DNA from: Streptomyces sp. F001
GTDB taxonomy: Bacteria; Actinomycetota; Actinomycetes; Streptomycetales; Streptomycetaceae
Direction of reading: 5' to 3'
NCBI RefSeq assembly: GCF_004187715.1
Contig: NZ_QZWF01000005.1
Location: 537,560-601,559, forward strand
DNA: 64,000 nt
How positions within the stretch are numbered: position 1 is the stretch's first letter; every line of letters starts with the position of its first letter. Under the pieces are notes generated by a model. That model searched no databases. It saw nothing but the letters and a program-made list of their open reading frames with translations, and was not told the DNA's origin. Shown one piece after another: positions 14,699-23,316 of this stretch. The translations under genes were made by a program, and so were the position numbers.

Positions 14699-15701
14699 AC
14701 TGACCTACGTCGCCAAGCGCACCGTCGAGTGGCGCGAGGCACCCGACCCCAAGCTCCAGTTCGACCGCGAGGCGATCGTCGCGCCCGTGGCCGCCACCCC
14801 CTGCGACGTCGACTCCTCCATCCTGGCCGGCCATGGCTTCATCGATCCGCCCTTCGCCCTCGGCCACGAGTGCGTCGCCCGGGTCGTCGAGACCGGCGAC
14901 GCCGTCACCGCAGTAACCCCCGGCGATCTGGTCGTCGTCCCCTGGTCCATCAACTGCGGTACCTGCGACCGTTGCCGCGCCGGACTGACCGCGCACTGCA
15001 CCACCGTCCCCTACATGGCGATGTACGGCGCACCGATCGGGGGCAGCTGGGGCGGACTCTTCTCCGACCTGGTCCGCGTGCCCTACGCCGACGCCATGCT
15101 CGTACCCCTGCCCACCGGCCTCGCCCCGGTCGCCATGGCCTCCGCCAGCGACAACTGGTCCCTGGCCTGGCGCCTGGTCGCACCCCATCTCAAGGCCCGC
15201 CCCGGAGCACAGGTGCTGGTCGTCGCCCGTGGAAGCATCGGCCTGTACGTGTGTGACATCGCCCGCGCCCTCGGCGCCTCCACGGTGCTCTACGTCGACC
15301 CCGAGCCCGAACACCGCGAACTCGCCCGCACCTTCGGAGCCACCACCGCCGAGACCTTGGAGCCGATCCCGCAGGGCTTCGACATCGCCGTCGAGGCCAC
15401 CGGCCGCATCGACCAGCTCGCCCTGGCCGTCAAGTGCCTGACCCCGGAAGGGATCTGTGAATCGGCGGGCAACCACTTCCGCCCCGGCGAGCTGCCTCTG
15501 CTCGACATGTACCTCACCGGCGTCACCCTGCGCATCGCCCGCGACAACGTCCGCTCCCACATCCCCGACGCCCTCGCACTCGCCGCCTCCGGCAAGGTCG
15601 CCCCCGAACGGGTCGTCTCCCACGTCATCGACTGGGAGGACCTGCCGACCGCGCTGCCGGAGAAACACCTCAAGCCGGTCTTCGTCCGGACAGATGACTG
15701 A
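14691..15701 (+). CDS. Zinc-dependent alcohol dehydrogenase (MDR family)
   Basis: The ATG at 14691 overlaps the previous stop by eight bases; earlier in-frame codons fall inside the tautomerase gene. The 336-residue product has the medium-chain dehydrogenase layout: a catalytic-zinc GHECVARVVETGDAV segment near residue 56, a structural-zinc cluster C-GT-C-DR-C with a fourth Cys (about residues 87-102), and a Rossmann fold with LVVARGSIGLYVCDIARALG near 183 (a variant GxGxxG). It lacks the usual early catalytic Cys in the common form: CDVDSSIL near residue 32 is the candidate. Substrates cannot be deduced. It is expressed with the tautomerase under TetR control. Confidence 0.88.
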   Translation: MRELTYVAKRTVEWREAPDPKLQFDREAIVAPVAATPCDVDSSILAGHGFIDPPFALGHECVARVVETGDAVTAVTPGDLVVVPWSINCGTCDRCRAGLTAHCTTVPYMAMYGAPIGGSWGGLFSDLVRVPYADAMLVPLPTGLAPVAMASASDNWSLAWRLVAPHLKARPGAQVLVVARGSIGLYVCDIARALGASTVLYVDPEPEHRELARTFGATTAETLEPIPQGFDIAVEATGRIDQLALAVKCLTPEGICESAGNHFRPGELPLLDMYLTGVTLRIARDNVRSHIPDALALAASGKVAPERVVSHVIDWEDLPTALPEKHLKPVFVRTDD

Positions 15702-15752
15702 CCGCCCCGACCGCAGCCCCAGCCCCACCACCCCAGCGCAGCGAGAAACCCG

Positions 15753-16421
15753 ATGCACATCTCCCCCACCGGCCCGTCGGCCACCGCCAACGAGGAACTG
15801 GAACATCAGAAGGCGGCCATCACCCGCCTCGGCCACGAACTGCGCGGCCTGGTGGAGGCCACCGTCCGCACCGCCGCCTCCCCGGAAACCCTTCACCGGG
15901 TGGCGGACGGCGTCCGCACCATTACCGGACAGCTCACGGGGCGACGGCGTGCGAGAGCCGAGATCCCCGAGGTGGACGAATTCCCGGCGGGGACGAGGAT
16001 CTACAGCCCGGTCACCGGAGCCGGCAGCCCGCTCGCCCCGCCGGTGAAGATCACGCCCACCGCCGATGGGCTGACCGGCGAGTGCACCCTCGGCATCGCC
16101 CACGAAGGCCCGCCCGGCTACGGCCACGGCGGCATGAGCGCCATGCTCCTGGACGAACTCATGGGCCGCGCCTGCGTGGCAGCCGGAATGCCCGGCCTGA
16201 CCGTCTCTCTTCAGATGCGCTACCACCGCCCGGTCCCGCTGGAAACTACGCTGCTGATTCTTGCCCGCGTCACCGGCACAGATGACCGCAAGATCTTCGT
16301 GAGCGGTTCGATCACCAGCCGGACAGACCCTGACGCAAGCCTCGTCACGGCCGACGGGGTCTTCGTTGCCCCCGACCTTCACCGCGCCCGCGCCTTGTTC
16401 CCAGGTCTGCAGCGCGCCTGA
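15753..16421 (+). CDS. PaaI-type hot-dog thioesterase
   Basis: The 222-residue product has an N-terminal helical stretch of about 70 residues (EELEHQKAAITRLGHELRGL) followed by a hot-dog domain. The diagnostic segment is GPPGYGHGGMSAMLLDELMG near residue 115, where H-G-G and the Asp/Glu on the central helix form the thioesterase active site; SLQMRYHRPVPL and a final strand follow. Such enzymes hydrolyse acyl-CoA, often of aromatic or short acids. It lies 51 bases after the dehydrogenase and is probably the last gene of the TetR-controlled transcript, which suggests degradation of an aryl or short-chain compound through a CoA ester. Confidence 0.85.
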   Translation: MHISPTGPSATANEELEHQKAAITRLGHELRGLVEATVRTAASPETLHRVADGVRTITGQLTGRRRARAEIPEVDEFPAGTRIYSPVTGAGSPLAPPVKITPTADGLTGECTLGIAHEGPPGYGHGGMSAMLLDELMGRACVAAGMPGLTVSLQMRYHRPVPLETTLLILARVTGTDDRKIFVSGSITSRTDPDASLVTADGVFVAPDLHRARALFPGLQRA

Positions 16422-16642
16422 GCTGCCGGTTCCACATCCCGGACCGGTCATGGTCCGGGACGTTTGGCATCAGGTTCCTGCCGACGTGCCCCGTGACACG
16501 TCTGTGACAGTCGGCGGACACCGTCGTGAAGTCGCTCGGGCAGGCTTTTCAAAAGAGGGCAAACAGCACTATTCGGGCATACATCTCCTGCTTCCGCGGG
16601 TGTGAGCAGTGATGACCGAGCCGATCCGTCGGAGGAAATCCC

Positions 16643-16873
16643 ATGAGCCTCACAGTCACCATGCCGTACGTCGAAGCCCCCGCACCTGCGCTGGCTCCGC
16701 GGGAGCGGGAGACACTGCGCCACATCGCCGAAGGGCGCACCTACCTGCAAACGGCCCGCCACATGGGGCTCTCCAAGCACACGGTCGACGCCTATCTCCG
16801 ACGTATCCGGGCCAAGCTCAACATCAACAGCACGGCCGAACTCACTCGACTGGCCATCTCCCTGGGGCTGTGA
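16643..16873 (+). CDS. Stand-alone LuxR-type HTH protein
   Basis: The ATG at 16643 follows GGAGGAAATCCC. The 76-residue product is almost entirely one LuxR/GerE helix-turn-helix: LAPRERETLRHIAEGRTYLQ, then TARHMGLSKHTVDAYLRRIR and NINSTAELTRLAI. There is no receiver or ligand domain, so activity must depend on its level or on a partner. A close paralogue occurs at 59432, and about 60 bases upstream of both genes are alike, including CGATCCGTCGGAGGAAA. The pair looks like a duplicated regulator together with its control region. Confidence 0.85.
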   Translation: MSLTVTMPYVEAPAPALAPRERETLRHIAEGRTYLQTARHMGLSKHTVDAYLRRIRAKLNINSTAELTRLAISLGL

Positions 16874-17588
16874 CGCCCGGCCGTCCGAGTCCGACCGACC
16901 GGGCGGGAGCAGTCGATCCGCGACACCGGTCACGAGCTCCAGGTCGAGCGCCCGCCTCAGGAGTGACCTAGGGCCGGTGGGGAAGGAGAGGCCGGCGTAG
17001 ACCTGGTTGAGGACCGTGGGAAGCAGGGCCTGGGCCGTGGTCCTGCCGTCGGGCGACAGGGTCAGGTTCGTCCAGATGACGAGCGTGACGTCATTGTCCG
17101 GGTCATGGCCGATGAAGGAGTTGAAGCCGGGGAGTTCACCGCCGTGGTAATACATCGCGGCCTGTGGAGCGAAGCGCTGGTAGGCGATGCCGTACCCGTA
17201 CTTCTGCCCGTCGGGCGCGACCGGGTCCTCCGCCTATTGCCGTTCGCCCTATCTGCAGGGTCGGGCGCCCCTGGCGTACATGGGCCCACAGGGCGAAGCG
17301 GTCTCGTCACCAAGGGTGTGCAGGAGGAGGCGGTGCGCCGGTGCGACTCGAGTCCTGAGGCGAAGCCATGACCCACCGCGCCTTGGCCAGGATCCCGCCC
17401 GTCCTCCGACGCAACAGAGCGCTCGCGACCGCCCGACTCGCCCGCTCAACTTCACCAGGGAGACCTCGAACAGGCCACAGCCACAGCCGGCGTAAGCCGA
17501 TGACGCAGTACACGGCTGGAACGACCGCGCCCGCCCGTTCGCCCGGACCGAAACTTACTGGCGAGCTCGGGCCCTCACGGACGAGCAT
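16874..17588. other. Region with a serine-hydrolase remnant, otherwise no gene
   Basis: Between the LuxR-HTH gene and the DinB gene I see only the reversed fragment of a beta-lactamase-like protein. Frames on both strands from 17230 to 17590 lack ribosome sites and recognisable content. Confidence 0.45.
16960..17228 (-). pseudogene. C-terminal fragment of a beta-lactamase-family serine hydrolase
   Basis: The minus strand reads VAPDGQKYGYGIAYQRFAPQ, then YYHGGELPGFNSFIGHDPDN and VTLVIWTNLTLSPDG. The YGxG, HGGELPGFNS and VVxxTN elements are the third motif and closing strands of class-C-like beta-lactamases and D,D-peptidase-type esterases. The N-terminal SxxK and YxN motifs are not present upstream, and the reading frame carries on past the usual end with unrelated residues. 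It is a degraded fragment. Confidence 0.7.
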
Positions 17589-17594
17589 GTGCGC

Positions 17595-18155
17595 ATGAGT
17601 GACCAACCCACGCGATGGAGCCAGGCCACCGTCTACCCCGACATGTGGGCCGACCCGGACGACGACCCCCGCAACAGCGAAGGCGCCAGTCCGGACGGCG
17701 AGCTTGCGACGCTGCAGGACTTCCTGACGAACTACCGCACAACCCTGCGGATGAAGTGCGAGGGGCTGGATGCGGAGCAACTGGCCCGTCGGTCGGTTCC
17801 GCCGTCGACGATGTCGTTGCTCGGCCTGATCCGGCACCTCGCCGAGGTGGAGCGGGACTGGCGCAACTGGATCAGCGACGGTGATCCGCTGCCGAAGCTG
17901 TACGGCGAGCGTGACGCGGACTTCGACAGGGCTGTCGCCGAGCAGGCCGAGGTCGACGCCGCGTACTCCGATCTGGAGCGTGAGCAGGCCTCGACGGATG
18001 CCGCGCTGGCCGAGCACCCGGATCTGGGCGAGCGTCTGGGGAAGGACGGGATCGCAGTTCGGGAGCTGATGGTGCACAGGATCGAGGAGTATGCCCGTCA
18101 CTGCGGGCACGCCGACCTGCTGCGCGAGTGCATCGACGGAAGGGTGGGCCAGTGA
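17595..18155 (+). CDS. DinB-family protein (DUF664)
   Basis: The ATG at 17595 (MSDQPTRWSQATVYPDMWAD) is preferred to a GTG two codons earlier. The 186-residue product is a four-helix bundle with three conserved histidines in the DinB positions: H in LLGLIRHLAEVERDWRNWI, and H in LMVHRIEEYARHCGHADLLR (two). In known members these bind a metal, and some act as thiol transferases with bacillithiol or mycothiol. DUF664 members are frequent in Streptomyces and their substrates are unknown. No operon partner is obvious; the cupin gene begins about 100 bases later. Confidence 0.85.
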   Translation: MSDQPTRWSQATVYPDMWADPDDDPRNSEGASPDGELATLQDFLTNYRTTLRMKCEGLDAEQLARRSVPPSTMSLLGLIRHLAEVERDWRNWISDGDPLPKLYGERDADFDRAVAEQAEVDAAYSDLEREQASTDAALAEHPDLGERLGKDGIAVRELMVHRIEEYARHCGHADLLRECIDGRVGQ

Positions 18156-18257
18156 CGAGTCCGGGTGTCTGACCTACTGGGTGGACCCGCCGGGCACCTT
18201 CCAGGAATCGTGCATAGGATGACGGAAGGTAGTGAAAGCGACACCTGGGAGGCCGTG

Positions 18258-18767
18258 ATGGCGGCTCTCCGCCTCGTAGTCGAACCGGACGAGGGAAATT
18301 CGATCTGGCTCGCGGGCCTGGGCGTCGATTTCAAGCTCGGGGGCGAGGACACCGGCAACCAGTTCTCGATCCTCGAGCACCTGATCGAACCGGGCCGTCT
18401 CATACCGCCGCACGTGCACAGCCGCGAGGACGAGTTCACCTACGTCCTGCAGGGCCGGGTCGGCGCCCGGGTGGGTGACCACGAGGCAACGGCAGGGCCG
18501 GGCTCGTACATCATCAAGCCGCGAGAGATCCTGCATACCGTCTGGAACGCCGGACCGGAACCGGCGAGGGTCCTGGAGATCATCTCCCCCGCCGGCTTCG
18601 AAGGGTTCTTCGAAGAGCTGGGGAGGGCCGCCGAGACGGCGGCCGATCCTGCCGAGTTCCTCCAGCGACGCGCCGAGCTGGGCGAGCGGCACGGCCTGGG
18701 GTTCTCGGACGAGTGGGTCGCCGAACTCACCGCCAGGTACGGGCTCAAGCTGCTCGGCGAACCGTGA
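18258..18767 (+). CDS. Cupin-domain protein
   Basis: I start at the ATG at 18258, five bases after GGGAGG; the frame is open upstream but without a site. The 169-residue protein has a single cupin barrel: PPHVHSREDEFTYVLQGRVG (motif 1, with His, His and Glu metal ligands) and a second-motif His in ILHTVWNAG. The C-terminal part ERHGLGFSDEWVAELTARYG resembles quercetin-dioxygenase-like small cupins of Streptomyces. Metal and substrate cannot be assigned. It is followed, after 166 bases, by a multicopper oxidase with its own regulatory region. Confidence 0.85.
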   Translation: MAALRLVVEPDEGNSIWLAGLGVDFKLGGEDTGNQFSILEHLIEPGRLIPPHVHSREDEFTYVLQGRVGARVGDHEATAGPGSYIIKPREILHTVWNAGPEPARVLEIISPAGFEGFFEELGRAAETAADPAEFLQRRAELGERHGLGFSDEWVAELTARYGLKLLGEP

Positions 18768-18903
18768 CCGCGGTACACGCCGCCGCCCGTCCTCCCGTCG
18801 GCTTCGCCCCACCGGGTCTGGGCGAGGAGCCTTGGTGCGCGGCACTTGCGTCCGCAAGGGCCGCGCCCCCGATTCGTGAGACGCGCCGCATCAGTTCTCA
18901 CAT

Positions 18904-18927
18904 ATAAGACCACAAGACAGGTCTTAT
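18904..18927 (+). promoter_or_regulatory. Inverted repeat at the multicopper oxidase start
   Basis: ATAAGACC and GGTCTTAT form perfect eight-base arms separated by eight bases, ending seven bases before the ATG at 18934. No Shine-Dalgarno sequence is seen between it and the start, so the transcript may be leaderless or very short. The position suits a repressor operator, for instance for a metal or redox regulator; the binding protein is not encoded next to it. Confidence 0.6.
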
Positions 18928-18933
18928 TTACCC

Positions 18934-20523
18934 ATGCACACATATACGCGGCGCACCTTGCTCGGCGCCTCGATCGTGGCGGCCGGCTCGGGAGTCCTGA
19001 CCGCCTGTACCGGGTCCGGCGCGTACCCCGGTGCCACCGGCCGGACGGGTGGCAGGCACAGCGGCGGTTTCGTCCCCAAGGGGCCCAAGGGATACGTCAA
19101 CCCGTCCGATCCCGAGGTCGTCGCCGTCGAGAAGAAGCGCGGCGCCGGTCCCGTCCGCAGGTTCACGCTCACCGCCACCGAGACCTCCCTCGACCTGGGC
19201 GGACGGACCGTCAGGTCATGGGCGTACGGCGACACGCTGCCCGGCAAGGAGGTCCGGATCACCGCGGGCGACGTACTCGATCTCACGCTCGCCAACCATC
19301 TGCGCGAGGCGACGACGCTGCACTCGCACGGTATCCGGATGCGCTGCGACATGGACGGCGTACCGGGCCTGACCCAGTACTCCATCAAGCCCGGCGCGGA
19401 CTTCACCTACCGCTTCGCCGTGGCGGACCCGGGCACGTACTGGCTGCATTCGCACTCGGGCATGCAGCTCGACCGCGGCCTGTACGCCCCGCTGATCGTC
19501 GAGGACCCCAAGGAGCCGCTGTCCTACGACAAGGAGTGGGTCGTCGTCCTGGACGACTGGCTGGACGGCGTGGCCGGATCCACCCCGGACGGCGTGCTCG
19601 CGCAGTTGCGGAACGGCAAGGGCGAGCCGATGGACATGGGTGAGGGAGACGTACACAACGGTTCGGACCATGACAGGTCCGCCGGCCCCTCCCGCATCCT
19701 GCGGGACTCCCACAGCCGCATCCTGGACAGCGAGGGAGGCAATGTCGACTACCCGTACTACCTGGTCAATGGCCGCCTTCCGCAGGCTCCCTCGGTTTTC
19801 CGGGCCCGCCCTGGGGACCGCATCCGGCTGCGGATCATCAACGCCGGGGGCGACACCGCCTTCCGGGTGGCACTGGGTGATCACGAGATGACGGTGACAC
19901 ACACGGACGGCTACCCGGTCGAGCACACGAAGACGGACGCGCTGCTGCTCGGTATGGCCGAACGCTACGACGTGCTGATCACCGCCAAGGACGGGGTGTT
20001 CCCGCTGGTCGCGCTCGCCGAGGGCAAGAACGCGCACGCCCTGGCAGTCCTGCGCACCGGCAGCGGGACGCTTCCCCCGCCCTCCGTGCATCCGGACGAG
20101 CTCGAGGGCCGGCTTGTGCCCGCCAGACGGCTCCTGCCGGACGAATCCGTGGCCCTCGGCGACGACGAACCGGACCGCGAGATGCGCATCAAACTGACCG
20201 GCGGTATGGAGAACTTCGACTGGGGCTTCGATCACAAGCCCTACTCCATCGAGCAACGCGTCCCGGTCCGGGAAGGTGAACGGGTCCGCCTGACTCTCAT
20301 CAACGCCACCGACATGTGGCACCCCGTGCACCTGCACGGCCACACGTTCGCCCTCACCGGCATCGACGCGGCCGGAGCCCGCAAGGACACCGCCCACGTA
20401 CGGCCCCACCGCAAGCTCGTCATCGACTTCTACGCCGACAACCCGGGCCTGTGGATGCTGCACTGCCACAACCAGTACCACTCCGAGTCCGGCATGATGA
20501 CCATCCTCGGCTACCGGAAGTGA
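18934..20523 (+). CDS. Multicopper oxidase, Tat-exported lipoprotein
   Basis: The 529-residue product starts with a twin-arginine signal (TRRTLLGASIVAAG) ending in the lipobox LTAC, so it should be exported folded and anchored outside the membrane. All four copper motifs are present: LHSHGIRMRC, GTYWLHSHSG, HPVHLHGHTF near residue 462, and LWMLHCHNQYHSESGMM near the C terminus with the type-1 Cys, His and axial Met. This is a three-domain laccase/CueO-like oxidase acting on phenols, metals or similar substrates with oxygen. It lacks an obvious Met-rich insert. An inverted repeat covers its start region, suggesting regulation on its own. Confidence 0.92.
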   Translation: MHTYTRRTLLGASIVAAGSGVLTACTGSGAYPGATGRTGGRHSGGFVPKGPKGYVNPSDPEVVAVEKKRGAGPVRRFTLTATETSLDLGGRTVRSWAYGDTLPGKEVRITAGDVLDLTLANHLREATTLHSHGIRMRCDMDGVPGLTQYSIKPGADFTYRFAVADPGTYWLHSHSGMQLDRGLYAPLIVEDPKEPLSYDKEWVVVLDDWLDGVAGSTPDGVLAQLRNGKGEPMDMGEGDVHNGSDHDRSAGPSRILRDSHSRILDSEGGNVDYPYYLVNGRLPQAPSVFRARPGDRIRLRIINAGGDTAFRVALGDHEMTVTHTDGYPVEHTKTDALLLGMAERYDVLITAKDGVFPLVALAEGKNAHALAVLRTGSGTLPPPSVHPDELEGRLVPARRLLPDESVALGDDEPDREMRIKLTGGMENFDWGFDHKPYSIEQRVPVREGERVRLTLINATDMWHPVHLHGHTFALTGIDAAGARKDTAHVRPHRKLVIDFYADNPGLWMLHCHNQYHSESGMMTILGYRK

Positions 20524-20672
20524 CGATTGCTCAGGTTCCGCTACGGGCTGCGTGTACCGGGGCCGCGGAAGCGTACCCGCGGCGCGATCGGCCGCGTTAC
20601 CGGCCCACGGGTGCGAGCGGCGGTGTCGGCGACGCCCTCGCCCAGAGCGGTGCGCCGGGGCCGAGTCGGCCG

Positions 20673-22358
20673 TCAGTTCGGCCGTTGACGGGCAGCGAGC
20701 AGCGCGACGTCGTCCTCGTGGGCGCCGTGCGCCAGGCGGGCCAGGAGGGCGTCGAGCATGGCCTCCAGCGGGCTCTCCGTGGGCAGTTGCAGCTCGGTGA
20801 GGGCGCGCAGCCGGGTGTCGATGTCCGTGCCGCGCTGCTCCACCAGCCCGTCGGTGTAGAGCAGCAGGACTGTGCCGGGCTCGGTCGGGACGGTGACGGA
20901 CTCGTAGTCTCCGAGTTCGGCGCCGAGGGGTGGGCCGGCCGGGAGCCACAGCATTTCGGAGGTTCCCCCGGGGTGAACGGCGAGCGGCGGCAGGTGCCCG
21001 GCGCTGGCTGCGGTGCAGATGCCGGCCTGGGGATCCATGAGGACGAGAAGGCAGGTGGCGACACGGTCGAGGCCGATGTGCGCGACCCGGCGGTCGACCT
21101 CGCCGAGGATGTCGTCGACGGGCATGTCGGAGGCGGCGACGGTGCGCAGGAGGGAGCGGTACTGGCTCATGGTGACGGCGGCCTGGAAGCCGTGGCCCAT
21201 CACGTCGCCCATGACCAGCAGGGTGCGGCCGCCGGGCAGGGCGAGCGAGTCGTACCAGTCACCGCCGACGAGGGCGCTGCGGCCGGAGGGCAGATAGCGA
21301 GTGGCGACCTCGACACCGGCGTGGGGGCTGCCCGGTTCGGACAGCAGGGCACGCTGCAACTCCAGTGCCATGGTGTGCTCACGGGTGTATCGGCGGGCGC
21401 TGTCGATGGCCACGGCTGCTCGCCCGGCCAGGCCCTGGGCCGTGACGACGTCGTCCTCGCTGAAAGGCGCTGACGCACCGGCCCGCCCCAGGATCACGAC
21501 ACCGACACAGCGTCCTGCTGTGGGCAGCGGGACGACAAGAACCGAGTGGACCCCGGCCGCGCGGAAGATCCTCACCCGCTCGGGGTCGACCGTCACCTTC
21601 TCGATCAGTTCGTCCGTGGCCAGATTGCCCAGCCATGGCCGCCCGGTGTCCATGCACCGCCGGGTGACCGAAGTCCGCGGCAGGTCCAGGTACTCATCGG
21701 GTCCGCCCAGGTGACGTAAGTGCCATCTCAGTTCCTGCGGGGCGGAGAGTGCCGTCTTGCGCAGTCGGAGCATGCCGGGAGCAGGCGTACCGCAGAACTC
21801 GTCCTCGACGGTCCCGACCGCGGCGACATCGGCCATGGAGGGCGCAAGGAAGTCGGCCAGCTCGGTGCACGTGGTCTCGATGTCGAGTGTGGTGCCGATC
21901 CGGGTGGCCGCAAGGTCCAGCAGGGCAAGCCGCTGGTGTGCGTTCTCGAGGTCGTCCAGGTATCGGCCGAGGTTGCTGACCTCGACGCCGATCCCGCATA
22001 CGGCAAGGCCTCGGTCCCGCGTCTTCAGCCGGTGGAAGACCCCACGCCACAGTCTGCGACCGAGGTGGGAGGGGACGCGTGTGGTGCCCGTGAAGGTCGC
22101 CTCCCTGGGCTGCCCGTCCTCCAGCACCTTGAGCAGGACGTCATCGGGCCAGGAGACGTCGGGCAGCACCTCACCCAGGGGCCGGCCCAGATACGCGGCG
22201 GCGGGGACGCCACTGACCCGGACCCAGGCAGGGTTGACGTAGAGATAGCGGAGCCGCTCGTCGAGCATCACCACGGGAGCCAGGGTCTCTTCGATGATCC
22301 GGCGCAGCAGTCCGCACTCGCACTCCCCGTCCATCAGGTCGTCCATCAGGTCGTCCAT
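20673..22358 (-). CDS. PAS-GAF-SpoIIE serine phosphatase
   Basis: Three in-frame ATGs (22358, 22346, 22334) begin a repeated DDLMDDLMDG start; I take the first, eight bases after GAGG. The 561-residue protein has a PAS domain (about 15-130, with LRYLYVNPAWVRVSGVPAAA), a GAF domain (about 150-310), and a PP2C/SpoIIE domain (about 335-560) with GGDWYDSLALPGG, VMGDVMGHG and LLLYTDGLVE metal-binding motifs. There is no C-terminal ATPase domain, unlike the protein at 56672. Such phosphatases dephosphorylate anti-anti-sigma factors in response to signals sensed by PAS or GAF. No STAS partner is nearby. The gene converges on the oxidase gene. Confidence 0.9.
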   Translation of the reverse strand: MDDLMDDLMDGECECGLLRRIIEETLAPVVMLDERLRYLYVNPAWVRVSGVPAAAYLGRPLGEVLPDVSWPDDVLLKVLEDGQPREATFTGTTRVPSHLGRRLWRGVFHRLKTRDRGLAVCGIGVEVSNLGRYLDDLENAHQRLALLDLAATRIGTTLDIETTCTELADFLAPSMADVAAVGTVEDEFCGTPAPGMLRLRKTALSAPQELRWHLRHLGGPDEYLDLPRTSVTRRCMDTGRPWLGNLATDELIEKVTVDPERVRIFRAAGVHSVLVVPLPTAGRCVGVVILGRAGASAPFSEDDVVTAQGLAGRAAVAIDSARRYTREHTMALELQRALLSEPGSPHAGVEVATRYLPSGRSALVGGDWYDSLALPGGRTLLVMGDVMGHGFQAAVTMSQYRSLLRTVAASDMPVDDILGEVDRRVAHIGLDRVATCLLVLMDPQAGICTAASAGHLPPLAVHPGGTSEMLWLPAGPPLGAELGDYESVTVPTEPGTVLLLYTDGLVEQRGTDIDTRLRALTELQLPTESPLEAMLDALLARLAHGAHEDDVALLAARQRPN

Positions 22359-22538
22359 CGACCTCGGCGCCTCTCTTTGATCACCGTCCTGACCAGGGAA
22401 ATCCCTCCCCCCATCCTGTGGCAGAGACCGGCGTGGCGCATCTCGGCCCAGCTCCGTACAGAGCCCAGGGCACGGACATGGGGTCGGCCACGATGGCACT
22501 GTGTTGTCGGTAGGCGCCGACCTGGAAGGATCGAGATC

Positions 22539-22829
22539 ATGATCATCTTTGGCACCAAGGGATACCTGTACCAGCTCGCGATACTGACGCTCGTGTGCGG
22601 GCAGTGCGCCACCCCCGCCGCGCACACGCTCAGGAAGCGCGTCACGAAGTTCACGCTGTTCTTCGTGCCGCTGTTCCCGGTCTCGACGAAGTACATGACC
22701 CAGTGCACCTTCTGCGGCGCGGAGCAGAAGGTGTCCCAGGCACAGGCGGAGCAGCTTCAGGCGCAGGCTGCCGGCGGCCCACGCGGCCAGGCGTACGGGC
22801 AGTCGCACCAGCAGCCGTACCAGTCCTGA
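22539..22829 (+). CDS. Zinc-ribbon-containing small protein
   Basis: The ATG at 22539 lies ten bases after GGAAGGA. The 96-residue product begins MIIFGTKGYLYQLAILTLVC, continues GQCATPAAHTLRKRVTKFTL, and has a second pair CTFCGAEQKV. The two C-x2-C pairs, 40 residues apart, form a rubredoxin-like zinc ribbon around a hydrophobic segment (FTLFFVPLFPVSTKY). The Gln-rich tail is disordered. This small family (often labelled zinc-ribbon domain protein) is common in Streptomyces with no known role. It is divergent from the SpoIIE phosphatase gene. Confidence 0.85.
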   Translation: MIIFGTKGYLYQLAILTLVCGQCATPAAHTLRKRVTKFTLFFVPLFPVSTKYMTQCTFCGAEQKVSQAQAEQLQAQAAGGPRGQAYGQSHQQPYQS

Positions 22830-22854
22830 GCCAGGCGGAGAGCTGTCGCAGGAT

Positions 22855-23157
22855 TCACCTGTGAGTGGCCTGAACGTCCCCGAAGTGGGCGTGGTCCACA
22901 ACGGCCCGTACGGCCTCCTTCAGGCTCGGCAACCCGGCCGACACCCGGTCGTCGGTGAAGACGTGGCCAGGCCGGACCCGGGCGTACGCGGACCAGGTTC
23001 CGGCCTCGGACGGGATGACGCGGCCGACCGGAAACCCGCCGGGAAACCCGTCGTCGACGCAGACGTACACCACCACCGCGGTACGCCTGCGTTCCGGCAT
23101 GAGGAAGAGCCTGCGCTGTTGCAGCAAGCTCTTGAGAGACCCGTCGTCGACCGCCAC
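22855..23157 (-). CDS. Hypothetical protein under SARP-like repeats
   Basis: The GTG at 23157 follows GAGGAAGGA. The 100-residue protein reads LKSLLQQRRLFLMPERRRTA, then VVVYVCVDDGFPGGFPVGRV and HVFTDDRVSAGLPSLKEAVR. It is soluble and mixed alpha/beta, with no motif I can name. Its promoter region (23173-23205) carries three 11-bp direct repeats of the type bound by SARP regulators, and an AfsR-like SARP gene begins on the other strand 160 bases away, so it is a natural first target of that regulator. Its 3' end converges with the zinc-ribbon gene. Confidence 0.65.
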   Translation of the reverse strand: MAVDDGSLKSLLQQRRLFLMPERRRTAVVVYVCVDDGFPGGFPVGRVIPSEAGTWSAYARVRPGHVFTDDRVSAGLPSLKEAVRAVVDHAHFGDVQATHR

Positions 23158-23172
23158 GTCCGTGTTCCTTCC

Positions 23173-23205
23173 TCAAAAGCTTCTCGAAGGCTTCTTGAAG
23201 GACGG
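23173..23205 (+). promoter_or_regulatory. Three 11-bp direct repeats, candidate SARP binding site
   Basis: TCAAAAGCTTC (23173), TCGAAGGCTTC (23184) and TTGAAGGACGG (23195) begin exactly 11 bases apart, and the first seven bases of each follow T(C/T)(A/G)AA(A/G)G. Heptamers at 11-bp spacing are the known signature of SARP/AfsR binding sites. The site overlaps the leader of the minus-strand gene and is about 112 bases from the SARP gene start. Confidence 0.6.
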
Positions 23206-23316
23206 CGGCCGTTCCCCCCGCATACGGCCGCCGCCCGGCACTTGCAAACCGTGGCGGCAGACGCTGCAATGCCGATGAAATTCTGATGATGCGCGGCGCA
23301 GGGCGGAGGCTTCGGG

